This document shows, one piece after another, positions 56,451-64,000 of a DNA stretch of 64,000 nucleotides. The translations under genes and the position numbers were made by a program. Each line of letters begins with the position of its first letter. The stretch's first letter is position 1. Under the pieces are notes generated by a model, which made no database searches, was not told the DNA's origin, and saw nothing but the letters and a program-made list of their open reading frames with translations. The DNA is from Clostridiaceae bacterium AM27-36LB. Lineage in GTDB: Bacteria > Bacillota > Clostridia > Lachnospirales > Lachnospiraceae. The DNA is taken from assembly GCA_003480725.1 (NCBI GenBank), contig QUJQ01000005.1, positions 1 to 64,000 on the forward strand, in the 5' to 3' direction.

Positions 56451-56500
56451 TTGACAAGATACGCCTCTCGTGTTATGCTGTTATACACAACAGCATAACA
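56451..56500 (+). promoter_or_regulatory. Promoter with palindromic GntR-type operator
   Basis: TTGACA, 17-bp spacer, TATGCT at 56474. A perfect inverted repeat TGTTATGCTGTT-N6-AACAGCATAACA (56471-56500) covers the -10 and start site, so a repressor bound there would block transcription. Its position in front of a YtrA-type gene implies autoregulation. Confidence 0.8.
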
Positions 56501-56525
56501 GTTAAAACACACGGAGGATGCAGCA

Positions 56526-56909
56526 ATGAAACTGATTATTTCAAATGTATCTGGCGTCCCCATATACGAGCAGATTAAACAGCAGATCAAGGCGGCTATT
56601 TTATCTGGCGAGCTTCAAGCCGAAGAAACTTTGCCCTCCCTTAGAACACTTGCCAAAGACTTAAAGATCAGCGTCTTAACAGTGACAAAGGCATACACAG
56701 AATTAGAGCAAGAGGGCTTTGTTAAAAATGTGCAGGGGCGTGGATGTTTCGTAATGGGGTCTGGTTCAGAACTGATTAAGGAGCAGCTTATTTGCAAAGT
56801 AGAAAACAATCTCACCGAAGCAATAAAAGCTGCAAGAATGGCAAATCTATCCACAGAGGAATTACATCGCCTTTTGGACATTTTAACGGAGGTAAAAACA
56901 GATGACTAA
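56526..56909 (+). CDS. GntR-family (YtrA subfamily) transcription regulator
   Basis: 127 residues from ATG 56526 (GGAGG). ISNVSGVPIYEQIKQQIKAA ILSGELQ, then LPSLRTLAKDLKISVLTVTK AYTELEQEGF is the GntR winged helix; only a short helical C-terminus (YtrA type). Represses the ABC transporter genes that follow, in response to cell-wall-active compounds in known relatives. Overlaps the ATPase gene by 8 bp. Confidence 0.88.
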   Translation: MKLIISNVSGVPIYEQIKQQIKAAILSGELQAEETLPSLRTLAKDLKISVLTVTKAYTELEQEGFVKNVQGRGCFVMGSGSELIKEQLICKVENNLTEAIKAARMANLSTEELHRLLDILTEVKTDD

Positions 56910-57762
56910 TTATTTAGAGGTAACGAATCTTTCAAAATCTTTTGATTCTTTTCAACTTCACAATATCAGCTTTACTTTGCCAAAGGGATATATTATGGGC
57001 TTGATCGGCCCGAATGGTTCTGGCAAAACAACGACAATCAAACTGATTTTGAATATGCTCAAGCGCACCGGCGGCACAGTCAAAGTGATGGGGCTGGATA
57101 ATATCGCAGAAGAACAAAAAGTAAAATCAGAGCTGGGCGTTGTTTTCGATACAAATTATTTCAGTGATGATTGGAAAGTGTCGCAGGTTGAAAAATCCAT
57201 TTCGGTATTTTATCCAAATTGGGACAGCCAGAAATTTGCGGATATGTTACGGAAATTTCACATTGCACCAACCAAAAAGGTAAAAGAACTTTCCAAAGGT
57301 ATGCAGATGAAGTTAATGCTTGCCTGTGCGTTTTCATACGACGCCAAACTGCTGATCCTCGACGAGCCGACCAGTGGACTTGATCCGGTTTCCAGAGATG
57401 AACTTTTGAAAATTCTTTCAGAGTATATTGAAGATGGTGAGCATAGTGTTTTGTTCTCCACCCATATCACAGGCGATTTGGAGCGTGCAGCCGATTATAT
57501 TACCTACATCAGTTATGGCGAGCTGTACTTTACTGGCAGCAAAGATGATTTTGTAGATATGTTCCGCATTGTAAAAGGTGGAATTGAGGAACTGTCCGAT
57601 GATCTGAAAAATAAGGCGGCTGGTATTCGTACATTCCCTACGGGATTTGAGGCGCTGATGAAAACCGAAGATATTAGCGGTTTCCCTAACCTGACCGTTG
57701 AGCCTGCCACCATTGATGAAATTGTAGTGTTTACAAGCAAGAAAGGTGACGATTATGAGTAA
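56902..57762 (+). CDS. ABC transporter ATP-binding protein (YtrB-like)
   Basis: 286 residues. Walker A GPNGSGKTTTIK, signature LSKGMQMKLMLACAF, Walker B LLILDEPTSGLDP, H-loop FSTHITGDLERA. C-terminal 80 residues are specific to this subfamily. With the 57755 permease it forms an exporter, probably for antimicrobial or cell-wall-active compounds. Part of the gntR operon. Confidence 0.88.
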   Translation: MTNYLEVTNLSKSFDSFQLHNISFTLPKGYIMGLIGPNGSGKTTTIKLILNMLKRTGGTVKVMGLDNIAEEQKVKSELGVVFDTNYFSDDWKVSQVEKSISVFYPNWDSQKFADMLRKFHIAPTKKVKELSKGMQMKLMLACAFSYDAKLLILDEPTSGLDPVSRDELLKILSEYIEDGEHSVLFSTHITGDLERAADYITYISYGELYFTGSKDDFVDMFRIVKGGIEELSDDLKNKAAGIRTFPTGFEALMKTEDISGFPNLTVEPATIDEIVVFTSKKGDDYE

Positions 57763-58405
57763 TATTTTGAAATCCACAAAATTAGATATTGCATTGGTAA
57801 AACCATATTTTAAGACAATTTGTTTCACCCTGCTTCTGCCGATTGTGTTTGCCGCAATCAATCGTTCTTTGCTGACAGGGGTATCATTTGCTATGTGCTT
57901 TATTGCCATGACGACGGGATATACCTTTTCCATCACAGAAAAAAACAGTATGGATCGTCTGTTTGGTATTTTACCTGTTCGTAAAAGTGAGCTTGTGATC
58001 GGACGCTATGTTTTCGTCCTTGCAATGGGGCTTCTTTCCTTGATTATTTCTTTGATTGCACAGCCGCTTGTCTTGAAAGTGCTGGGTGAAACAGTTGGCG
58101 TATTTGATATTGTAACTGCCGCTATTGCAGGAGTATTCTTATTTGCACTCTATACCGTGTTCCAGATTCCGGGATATTACAAGTACGGCTCAATCAAAGG
58201 ACGGGTATTTATGTATATTCCAGTGGCCGGTTTTTTGGTGACTTTACTTCTTCTCTCTAAAATGCCAGCTATCGGGAACTCAATTATTTCAGTCGTTGAA
58301 TCTTCTCCGATACTTCTTGTGTTGCTTGCGGTTTTTGCTATTGTCGTGATGTATGCGGTTTCAATCTTCTTGTCCATTCGGGTTATGAAGAATAAGGAAA
58401 TGTGA
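57755..58405 (+). CDS. ABC-2 type permease
   Basis: 216 residues from ATG 57755 (overlapping the ATPase stop). About six helices: TICFTLLLPIVFAAINRSLL, FAMCFIAMTTGYTFSITEKN, FVLAMGLLSLIISLIAQPLV, IAGVFLFALYTVFQIPGYYK, VFMYIPVAGFLVTLLLLSKM, and a last helix. Partner of the preceding ATPase. Confidence 0.82.
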   Translation: MSNILKSTKLDIALVKPYFKTICFTLLLPIVFAAINRSLLTGVSFAMCFIAMTTGYTFSITEKNSMDRLFGILPVRKSELVIGRYVFVLAMGLLSLIISLIAQPLVLKVLGETVGVFDIVTAAIAGVFLFALYTVFQIPGYYKYGSIKGRVFMYIPVAGFLVTLLLLSKMPAIGNSIISVVESSPILLVLLAVFAIVVMYAVSIFLSIRVMKNKEM

Positions 58406-58414
58406 GGTGATTGT

Positions 58415-58537
58415 ATGGATTTCACAATTTTGGCAGTTGTGCTTTTGATTGGTGTTGGCGTTCCTATCCGTAATAAACTCATACGGAAATATCGGGATAA
58501 AAAGAAACAAGAAGATAATAAGGATAAGCTGAAATAA
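58415..58537 (+). CDS. Small single-pass membrane protein, 40 residues
   Basis: ATG 58415 (GAGGTGATTGT) encodes MDFTILAVVLLIGVGVPIRN followed by a Lys-rich tail. One N-terminal helix then a basic cytoplasmic end. Last gene of the gntR-ABC operon, 9 nt after the permease stop, so probably an accessory subunit. Confidence 0.55.
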   Translation: MDFTILAVVLLIGVGVPIRNKLIRKYRDKKKQEDNKDKLK

Positions 58538-58545
58538 TATATAAA

Positions 58546-58591
58546 CAGCACCGGGAGGAATATGAAAATATCTTCTTTGGTGCTGCTTTTT
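58546..58591 (+). terminator. Intrinsic terminator of the gntR-ABC operon
   Basis: CAGCACC/GGTGCTG stem with a long A/T-rich loop followed by CTTTTTAAT. Confidence 0.7.
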
Positions 58592-58634
58592 AATAGAGCT
58601 ATATTTTGCTGATAGATTTTTTGAAAAAATCCGT

Positions 58635-58671
58635 CCGCTGTAACATTTCGCGGACATTTGCCTGTTATACT
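58635..58671 (+). promoter_or_regulatory. Response-regulator box plus -10, copy 1 (autoregulation)
   Basis: A 26-bp box starts CCGCTGTAACATTT and ends GCGGACATTTG (58635-58660), identical to 60978-61003. It contains two ACATTT half-sites 11 bp apart. Five bp later is TATACT (58666). No -35 hexamer is needed if the regulator recruits polymerase. Confidence 0.7.
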
Positions 58672-58699
58672 ATCTGCAAAAAGCAAAGGAAGTGAGGAT

Positions 58700-59392
58700 A
58701 TGAAGCAGGTTTTAATTGTCGAGGACGACAGTTTTTTGAATAAGATGTTGGCCTATAACCTGACCGCAGATGGCTACGGCGTGACTTCTGCCCTAAATGC
58801 CAGAACCGCAGCCGACGCCATCCGCCAGCGGGAATTTGATTTGGTGCTGCTGGACATCAACCTGCCGGACGGGAACGGTTTTGAGCTGTGCAAGCTGATC
58901 AAGCCCCAGCACCCGGACACCATCGTAATATTCCTGACCGCCAACGATCAGGAGAGCGACCAGATACGGGGCTATGAGGTGGGCGCGGTGGACTACATCA
59001 CAAAGCCCTTTGTGATCGGGGCCTTGCAGCGAAAAATCAAAGCCATGTTCGCCATGCTGGAACACCACAAACCGGCCAAGGACATTTACGACGACGGGCG
59101 GCTGTTTCTGGACTTCTCGGAGCAGACGGCTTCCTTAAACGGCAAGCCCCTGACTCTATCCCCGATGGAGTACAAAATGCTGAACCTATTCCGTAAAAAT
59201 CCCCGGCGAGTGCTGACCCGTGGGCAGCTTTTGGAAAAGCTGTGGGATATAGACGAGAGGTTTGTAGACGAACACACCCTGACAACCTCCATCAGCCGGA
59301 TTCGCAGCAAGATTGAATCCGACGGCGGCGCACCCTACATCAAGACCATTTATGGCATGGGCTATCAATGGACGGGAGGCGAGGCAAAATGA
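58700..59392 (+). CDS. OmpR-family response regulator (VanR-like)
   Basis: 230 residues from ATG 58700 (GAGGATATG context). VEDDSFLNKMLAYNLTADGY, phospho-acceptor in LVLLDINLPDGNGFELCKLI, switch Lys YITKPF; winged helix LTLSPMEYKMLNLFRKNPRR, YIKTIYGMGYQW. Pairs with the overlapping kinase. The 26-bp box upstream of itself and of the ABC operon at 61 kb makes these its likely targets. Higher GC than the gntR operon before it. Confidence 0.9.
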   Translation: MKQVLIVEDDSFLNKMLAYNLTADGYGVTSALNARTAADAIRQREFDLVLLDINLPDGNGFELCKLIKPQHPDTIVIFLTANDQESDQIRGYEVGAVDYITKPFVIGALQRKIKAMFAMLEHHKPAKDIYDDGRLFLDFSEQTASLNGKPLTLSPMEYKMLNLFRKNPRRVLTRGQLLEKLWDIDERFVDEHTLTTSISRIRSKIESDGGAPYIKTIYGMGYQWTGGEAK

Positions 59393-60420
59393 AGGTTAAG
59401 AACCTATCGGTAAAGCGGCTGTTTGGCCGGGTGGCAATAGGGCTTGTCCTCTCCATGTCCGGGATCACCATAGCCCTGTTTTTTGTGACGAAACAGACGG
59501 CGGTGCTGCTGACGGGCGGGGCGCTGCTGCTGTGCGCCCTTGTGGGGATTTTTGTACTGACACAGGCGTTTGGAAAACGGTTGTCACAGTTTACCGCTGA
59601 CCTGTGCCAGACTTTAGACCACATGATCGCCGGAAATGAAGCACCCCAGCGGCCAGAGGACAGCGAAACCCAGCTTGCCAGAATCGGACACCGGCTGGCA
59701 AGGCTTTACCAGATCATGCAGGAGAACCGCCGCCGGGTGGACGAGGAACGGCAGGAGTTACAGACCCTTGTATCAGATATTTCCCATCAGGTGAAAACGC
59801 CGGTAAGCAATCTGAAAATGGCGACGGACACCCTGTTGGAAAAGCCTATGACCGAGGCGGAGCGCACCGACTTTATCCGAGGAATCCGCAGCCAGACGGA
59901 TAAACTGGACTTTCTCTTTCAGGCCCTTGTGAAAACCTCCCGGCTGGAAACGGGCGTGATCCAGTTGGATAAGAAACCGGGCCGCCTCTTTGATACCGTG
60001 GCACAGGCCATGAGTGGAATTGTGTATGCAGCAGAGAAAAAGGAAATCGTCGTGTCCGTGGACTGCCCGGAGGATTTGACCGTTTTCCATGACAGCAAGT
60101 GGACATCCGAAGCCCTTTTTAACCTGCTGGACAATGCGGTGAAGTACACCCCGGCAGGCGGGAAAATCGCTGTGTCGGTGGTGCTGTGGGAAATGTATGT
60201 GGAAATCAAAGTAGCCGACACCGGCAAGGGCATTTCCGAAAGCAATCAGGCCGCCATCTTCCGGCGCTTCTATCGTGAGGAAGAAGTACACGAACAGCAG
60301 GGCGTGGGCATTGGCCTGTATCTGGCCCGCGAGATCGTAACACGGCAGGGCGGCTATATCAAAGTGGTTTCGGAGCCGGGCAAGGGTTCGGAATTTTCCA
60401 TTATGTTGCCGACTAAATAA
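59389..60420 (+). CDS. Sensor histidine kinase (VanS-like)
   Basis: 343 residues from ATG 59389 (overlap ATGA). Two adjacent helices (VAIGLVLSMSGITIALFFV; AVLLTGGALLLCALVGIFVL) with almost no extracellular loop, a HAMP-like linker, H-box SDISHQVKTPVSNLKM, N box LLDNAVKYT, G1 VADTGKGIS, G2 GVGIGLYLAREIV. Intramembrane-sensing layout typical of kinases that work with BceAB-like transporters, which fits the ABC genes downstream. Confidence 0.9.
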   Translation: MKVKNLSVKRLFGRVAIGLVLSMSGITIALFFVTKQTAVLLTGGALLLCALVGIFVLTQAFGKRLSQFTADLCQTLDHMIAGNEAPQRPEDSETQLARIGHRLARLYQIMQENRRRVDEERQELQTLVSDISHQVKTPVSNLKMATDTLLEKPMTEAERTDFIRGIRSQTDKLDFLFQALVKTSRLETGVIQLDKKPGRLFDTVAQAMSGIVYAAEKKEIVVSVDCPEDLTVFHDSKWTSEALFNLLDNAVKYTPAGGKIAVSVVLWEMYVEIKVADTGKGISESNQAAIFRRFYREEEVHEQQGVGIGLYLAREIVTRQGGYIKVVSEPGKGSEFSIMLPTK

Positions 60421-60447
60421 AGCACACTTATAACAGGAGAAAACACC

Positions 60448-60864
60448 ATGAAAAAAATCAATTTTTGCAAAGCAACAACAATCATCTTAATAATCAATGT
60501 TATTTTATCTATTGTTTTATTTTTCGTTGTTCCTGATAAAATAGCAATTCAATGGGTAGGTACATCCCCCAGCAATGCAGTAGATTCTTACTATGTATTT
60601 TTGGTGCCGGTATTGTCAGTGCTTTTTGCTTTTACGGGAAAACCTATTTTTACAATGTTCCTGTTTAGATTGTGGAATAGAACTAACGAGCATTTAGTGA
60701 CATACTTAAATTTGTGTCTGCAAGTTGTATTTCTTACTTGTGAAATCTATATCGGATTATATAACCTATGTAATTTTAATGTTGCCATTAGTATAATTCT
60801 CATTGTGGAACTTATGATAGATGTGGTGATTGGATTGAAATTATTTCACAATCAATCTATCTAA
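60448..60864 (+). CDS. Small four-helix membrane protein
   Basis: 138 residues, four helices (TTIILIINVILSIVLFFVVP; YVFLVPVLSVLFAFTGKPIF; LNLCLQVVFLTCEIYIGLYN; VAISIILIVELMIDVVIGLK), with VPDKIAIQWVGTSPSNAVDS between 1 and 2, reminiscent of DUF1648 (LPxxIPxHW) membrane proteins. Clearly more AT-rich than the flanking two-component and ABC genes, so possibly a later insertion between them. Function unknown. Confidence 0.65.
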   Translation: MKKINFCKATTIILIINVILSIVLFFVVPDKIAIQWVGTSPSNAVDSYYVFLVPVLSVLFAFTGKPIFTMFLFRLWNRTNEHLVTYLNLCLQVVFLTCEIYIGLYNLCNFNVAISIILIVELMIDVVIGLKLFHNQSI

Positions 60865-60977
60865 AAGATTGTGTAGTATGATTCGGCGGACGACCATTTC
60901 CGGCTGTCCGCCGTGAATTTTTTTGAAATGTCCGAGCGTTGTAACATTTCACCCCGATTTTCAATGAAATTTTTTGG

Positions 60978-61014
60978 CCGCTGTAACATTTCGCGGACAT
61001 TTGGGTTTTACAAT
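60978..61014 (+). promoter_or_regulatory. Response-regulator box plus -10, copy 2 (ABC operon)
   Basis: Same 26 bp as 58635-58660, with TACAAT 5 bp after it (61009), the identical spacing. A partial variant (GTTGTAACATTTC) lies at about 60940. It drives 61047-64000. Confidence 0.7.
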
Positions 61015-61046
61015 ACCCTTATCAACAAAAGTGAGGAGGCGACGCA

Positions 61047-61307
61047 ATGGAACTGACCCCGACATTGATTTTGAATCTGGCGCTGCTGATCGTCCCGCCC
61101 GTTGCCCTTGTGCTGGTGTTCCGGCAATGGCTGGCCCGGCACATCCGCTGGACGGTTGCCTTGACTGCTCTCTGTGATGTTCTTCTATTTTGGGATGAAC
61201 TGTTCTACTATGAGAGCTTCGGCCTGTTCGCTGTGCTGATTCTGGTGCAGTTGGCGGCCACCGGCGCAGCAGCGTTCCGCATTTACAACAAACAAAAAAA
61301 GGATTGA
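61047..61307 (+). CDS. Small membrane protein preceding the ABC genes
   Basis: 86 residues from ATG 61047 (GTGAGGAGG). Two to three helices (LTPTLILNLALLIVPPVALV; WTVALTALCDVLLF; LFAVLILVQLAATGAAAF). First gene of the response-regulator-controlled operon; its stop overlaps a possible TTG start of the ATPase. Function unknown, perhaps a transporter accessory. Confidence 0.6.
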   Translation: MELTPTLILNLALLIVPPVALVLVFRQWLARHIRWTVALTALCDVLLFWDELFYYESFGLFAVLILVQLAATGAAAFRIYNKQKKD

Positions 61308-61312
61308 ATTTT

Positions 61313-61978
61313 ATGAGCATTTTACAGACTATCGACCTGAAAAAGTATTACGGCACAGAGCCGAACATCACCCGCGCCCTTGACGGTGTGAACTTCTCCG
61401 TGGAGGACGGCGAATTTGTGGCCGTTGTGGGAACCTCCGGCAGCGGCAAGTCTACCCTGCTTCACATGATGGGCGGGCTGGACACCCCTACTTCCGGCAA
61501 TGTGATTGTCCGGGACAAAGAGCTGTCGAAAATGAACGACGAACAGCTTACCATCTTCCGCCGCCGCAACATCGGCTTTATCTTCCAGAACTATAACCTT
61601 GTTCCCATCCTGAATGTGTATGAGAACATCGTCCTGCCGGTGGAGCTAGACGGGGACACGGTGGATCAGAAGTTTTTGGACGAGATCGTTCACCTGCTGG
61701 GGCTGAAAGATAAACTGAAAAATATGCCGAACAATCTTTCCGGCGGACAGCAGCAGCGTGTGGCGATTGCCCGCGCCTTGATTACCAAACCGGCTATTGT
61801 GCTGGCCGACGAGCCGACCGGCAACCTTGACAGCAAGACCAGTGCCGAGGTGCTGGGGCTTATCAAGCGTACCAGTGCGGAGTTCCGGCAAACTGTTGTG
61901 ATGATTACCCACAATGACGACATAGCCCGCCTTGCAGATCGGATTGTCCGCATTGAGGACGGCAAGATTGTGGAATAA
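61313..61978 (+). CDS. ABC transporter ATP-binding protein (MacB/LolD/BceA type)
   Basis: 221 residues from ATG 61313 (AAAGGA). Walker A GTSGSGKSTLLH, Q-loop FIFQNYNLVP, signature LSGGQQQRVAIARAL, Walker B IVLADEPTGNLDSKT, H-loop MITHND. All features of the MacB/BceA class that partners an FtsX-type permease, encoded next. Likely function is resistance to peptide antibiotics; inferred from the two-component partner. Confidence 0.92.
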   Translation: MSILQTIDLKKYYGTEPNITRALDGVNFSVEDGEFVAVVGTSGSGKSTLLHMMGGLDTPTSGNVIVRDKELSKMNDEQLTIFRRRNIGFIFQNYNLVPILNVYENIVLPVELDGDTVDQKFLDEIVHLLGLKDKLKNMPNNLSGGQQQRVAIARALITKPAIVLADEPTGNLDSKTSAEVLGLIKRTSAEFRQTVVMITHNDDIARLADRIVRIEDGKIVE

Positions 61979-61992
61979 GGAGGTGGTAGGCT

Positions 61993-64000
61993 ATGACATG
62001 GCCTTTTGAGAATGATACCAGTGCTATCACGAAAAAAATTGCTAAAAACGATATAGATAAAAACCGAGTTAAAAAGGTTTTCTCGCTTACTACGATAGTC
62101 TTTGCAACAGCACTACTCATGATGTTGATTATGTTTGAAAGCGGATATGAAACTACAAAAGATAGAATGGCAGAAGGGCAGCCACAAGTTGTTTTTTATG
62201 ATCTTTCCCAGCAGCAAATTGAGTTGTTGTATTCAGAGGAAAATATCGAATCCATCAAAGTAACTGAAACAGAAAACGGGTATGATGCTTCAATTACCAT
62301 TGTTGATGCCACAAAAATGACGCAATATGGTTTTTCTTCTGCGGTCGATAATATATCTTCAAAATATGACATTCATCATGTAACAAGAAACGACTTATTC
62401 ATAGATAGTTTGCCTAACGGAGGACTATTAAATCAGAAAAACATGGTTCTTATGGGGGTGGCAATCTTCATTATAATTGTGAGTGCTTTAGTAATTTACA
62501 ATGTTTTCTATTTATCTGTTGTAAATCAGGTGCGGCAATTTGGGCAGCTTCGTACTGTCGGAATGACACAGCAGCAAACAAAGAAAATCATGCGCTACGA
62601 AAGAAAATTTTTATGTAGAATTGGGGTTCCGATTGGTCTACTAATTGGTGGCCTTGCTGGATATTTGTTGCAACCTGATGGTTGGGATTGGATCGCTGCG
62701 GTAGTCTGGGGGATAATCATTAGTCTTATCATCAATTTCGTTGTAAAAGTATCGTTAAATAGACCTACAAAAATAGCCCTCAGCATTTCCCCGATCCTTT
62801 CCAGCAAATATATGATGGAACGCTTTGATTGTAAGGTTACTAACAAAGAAAAACGAAAATTATCTTCTTTGGGGCTGGCAATCATAAGCATAACATCACA
62901 CTGGAAAAGCATTTTAGTTTCTGTGCTTTCTTTGGGCCTAAGCGGGCTTTTATTCGTCTTAGCTGCGACATACACCGCTTCCATTGATCCAGAGTCTATT
63001 GTAAAGAAAGATGTCTACCAGTATGGACAATTTGCGATTGAAACTACTGGTAAATACAGCGAGAAAGTTTCAGAAATTGAAAACTTCAAACAAAAGATAA
63101 TGGAGCTTCCAAACATTAGCAATATAAAGCAAGTTGTTGAAACAGATATTAGTTGGGCAGGGAAAAATAGCACAGGCAAAGATCAACTTTCTATTATTAC
63201 CGATAATGATTTTGCCTCTATTCAGCAATTCAGAGAATCAGGCGATTTGGATTATCAACAGCTTGTTCAATCTAACCAGATCGTTGCTGTAAATGGTGTA
63301 GAAGGTATTTCTAAAGGCGATACAGTAGAATTTACATTTGGGGATGGCACCCAAAAAACTTATACAGTGGGAGGCATATTAGATGGTGATCTGTATTCAA
63401 ATACAGCAATTTATGGCGGCTGGTTTTTAATGCCCACTGAATTGATAGCAGAAAATTCGGTTTCTTTTAATGTTTCTATTAGGTTGATTGTAAAGGCAAA
63501 TGATACCGGATTGGAACACACCACAATATCTTTAGAGAAATTAGTGGATATGTCAGATGGATTAACACTGACGACTATGCAAGAAGCGATTGCTTCAAAA
63601 GAAGCTACTATAAGGCAGGTAGGAATATCTATCATAGGCGTAACACTATTCTTGCTGCTTTTTAGTATCATTACTTTCGCAAGTACAATCATTACAAATA
63701 TAGCAACAAAAAAGCGGGAATACGCTATGTTTCAATCCATCGGTATGACTAGGAAACAAACAGAAAAAATGGCACTATGCGAAAGTTGTGTATTGGCGAT
63801 AGGGAGCTTGATACTTACTCTGATATTGGGAATTATTTTAGGGCAGATATTGATAAAAGGCTTGATAAGTGCAGGGATTTTCTATTTGTCATATACATTT
63901 CCATTAACATTGTTTACTGTATATTGCATTGTGGTAGTTCTGATTATTTTGACGATTACTATTTCCGCTTTTTACAGTTTACAAAAAACTCCGTTGGTTG
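61993..64000 (+). CDS. FtsX-family ABC transporter permease (BceB/MacB-like), partial at right edge
   Basis: Open from ATG 61993 (GGAGGTGG) to the end of the window, 669 codons seen. MTWPFENDTSAITKKIAKND, first helix (KVFSLTTIVFATALLMMLIM), then an extracytoplasmic domain, FtsX core (MVLMGVAIFIIIVSALVIYN VFYLSVVNQVRQFGQLRTVG), a second extracellular domain with the IKQVVETDISWAGK region, and a second FtsX core (ISIIGVTLFLLLFSIITFAS ... KKREYAMFQSIGMTRKQ). Two FtsX repeats and large loops are typical of BceB-class permeases. AT-rich relative to its ATPase. Confidence 0.85.
   Translation, partial: MTWPFENDTSAITKKIAKNDIDKNRVKKVFSLTTIVFATALLMMLIMFESGYETTKDRMAEGQPQVVFYDLSQQQIELLYSEENIESIKVTETENGYDASITIVDATKMTQYGFSSAVDNISSKYDIHHVTRNDLFIDSLPNGGLLNQKNMVLMGVAIFIIIVSALVIYNVFYLSVVNQVRQFGQLRTVGMTQQQTKKIMRYERKFLCRIGVPIGLLIGGLAGYLLQPDGWDWIAAVVWGIIISLIINFVVKVSLNRPTKIALSISPILSSKYMMERFDCKVTNKEKRKLSSLGLAIISITSHWKSILVSVLSLGLSGLLFVLAATYTASIDPESIVKKDVYQYGQFAIETTGKYSEKVSEIENFKQKIMELPNISNIKQVVETDISWAGKNSTGKDQLSIITDNDFASIQQFRESGDLDYQQLVQSNQIVAVNGVEGISKGDTVEFTFGDGTQKTYTVGGILDGDLYSNTAIYGGWFLMPTELIAENSVSFNVSIRLIVKANDTGLEHTTISLEKLVDMSDGLTLTTMQEAIASKEATIRQVGISIIGVTLFLLLFSIITFASTIITNIATKKREYAMFQSIGMTRKQTEKMALCESCVLAIGSLILTLILGIILGQILIKGLISAGIFYLSYTFPLTLFTVYCIVVVLIILTITISAFYSLQKTPLV

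Noticed and set aside
1..64000. CRISPR arrays, rRNA or tRNA genes
   Set aside because: No regularly spaced repeats, no conserved rRNA stretches and no cloverleaf with CCA-type end were found.

Overview
The window looks like chromosome of a gut-type Firmicute (class Clostridia, most like Lachnospiraceae or Oscillospiraceae) carrying a large conjugative-type mobile element. The evidence is strong Shine-Dalgarno sequences, frequent TTG starts, SPP-type signal peptides, lantibiotic-immunity and BceAB/VanRS-like loci, TPP riboswitches and many small families (DUF6462, DUF6133, DUF5697, DUF3268, DUF932) typical of integrative elements in these bacteria. No rRNA, tRNA, CRISPR array or intact integrase is visible.

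Layout. (1) 1-9.4 kb, mostly minus strand, AT-rich: small membrane and lipoproteins, a five-gene lantibiotic-protection ABC transporter plus two-component system (CprABC/RK-like), remnants of older mobile elements (two DUF6462 genes, one broken; an excisionase-like ORF run into a methyltransferase tail), a truncated zinc-ribbon repeat protein, a VanZ-like protein and the C-terminal piece of a methionyl-tRNA synthetase gene. A 16-bp direct repeat brackets 6.6-9.26 kb. (2) 9.6-49.9 kb, all plus strand, visibly more GC-rich: one nearly continuous conjugation block. It starts with two regulator-like genes, then a type IV secretion set (VirB2-like pilin, VirB6-like, C39-type peptidase, PrgI-VirB4 fusion, VirD4/TraG coupling protein), then a two-gene AbiL-like phage-defence cargo, then a complete Gram-positive Tad pilus set (TadE/F-like pseudopilins, prepilin peptidase, CpaB, CpaE, CpaF, TadB, TadC, Flp-like DUF6133 pilin), then about 14 kb of DNA-metabolism, regulatory and unknown genes (DUF3268, two sigma factors, SSB, DUF932, YkgJ-like, DUF4313). 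No relaxase is visible. (3) 50.3-53.9 kb: thiamine salvage operon tenA-thiD-thiE-HAD-Nudix behind two TPP riboswitches in tandem, each followed by its own terminator. (4) 54.1-56.3 kb: a receiver-less OmpR-type regulator and decayed Tn916-like regulatory genes. (5) 56.5-64 kb: a GntR/YtrA-type regulator with its ABC transporter, then a VanRS-like two-component system and a MacB/BceAB-like ABC transporter whose permease runs off the right edge.

Working together: the T4SS and Tad parts of the large block share a promoter architecture (two TGGCA boxes 22 bp apart, then TYCTGC, then a -10 box) and the block is punctuated by intrinsic-terminator-like hairpins immediately upstream of many genes. 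This suggests coordinated, element-encoded control, possibly by antitermination or by one of the element's own sigma factors. The two-component system at 58.7 kb appears to control itself and the ABC operon at 61 kb through a shared 26-bp box at identical spacing from each -10.
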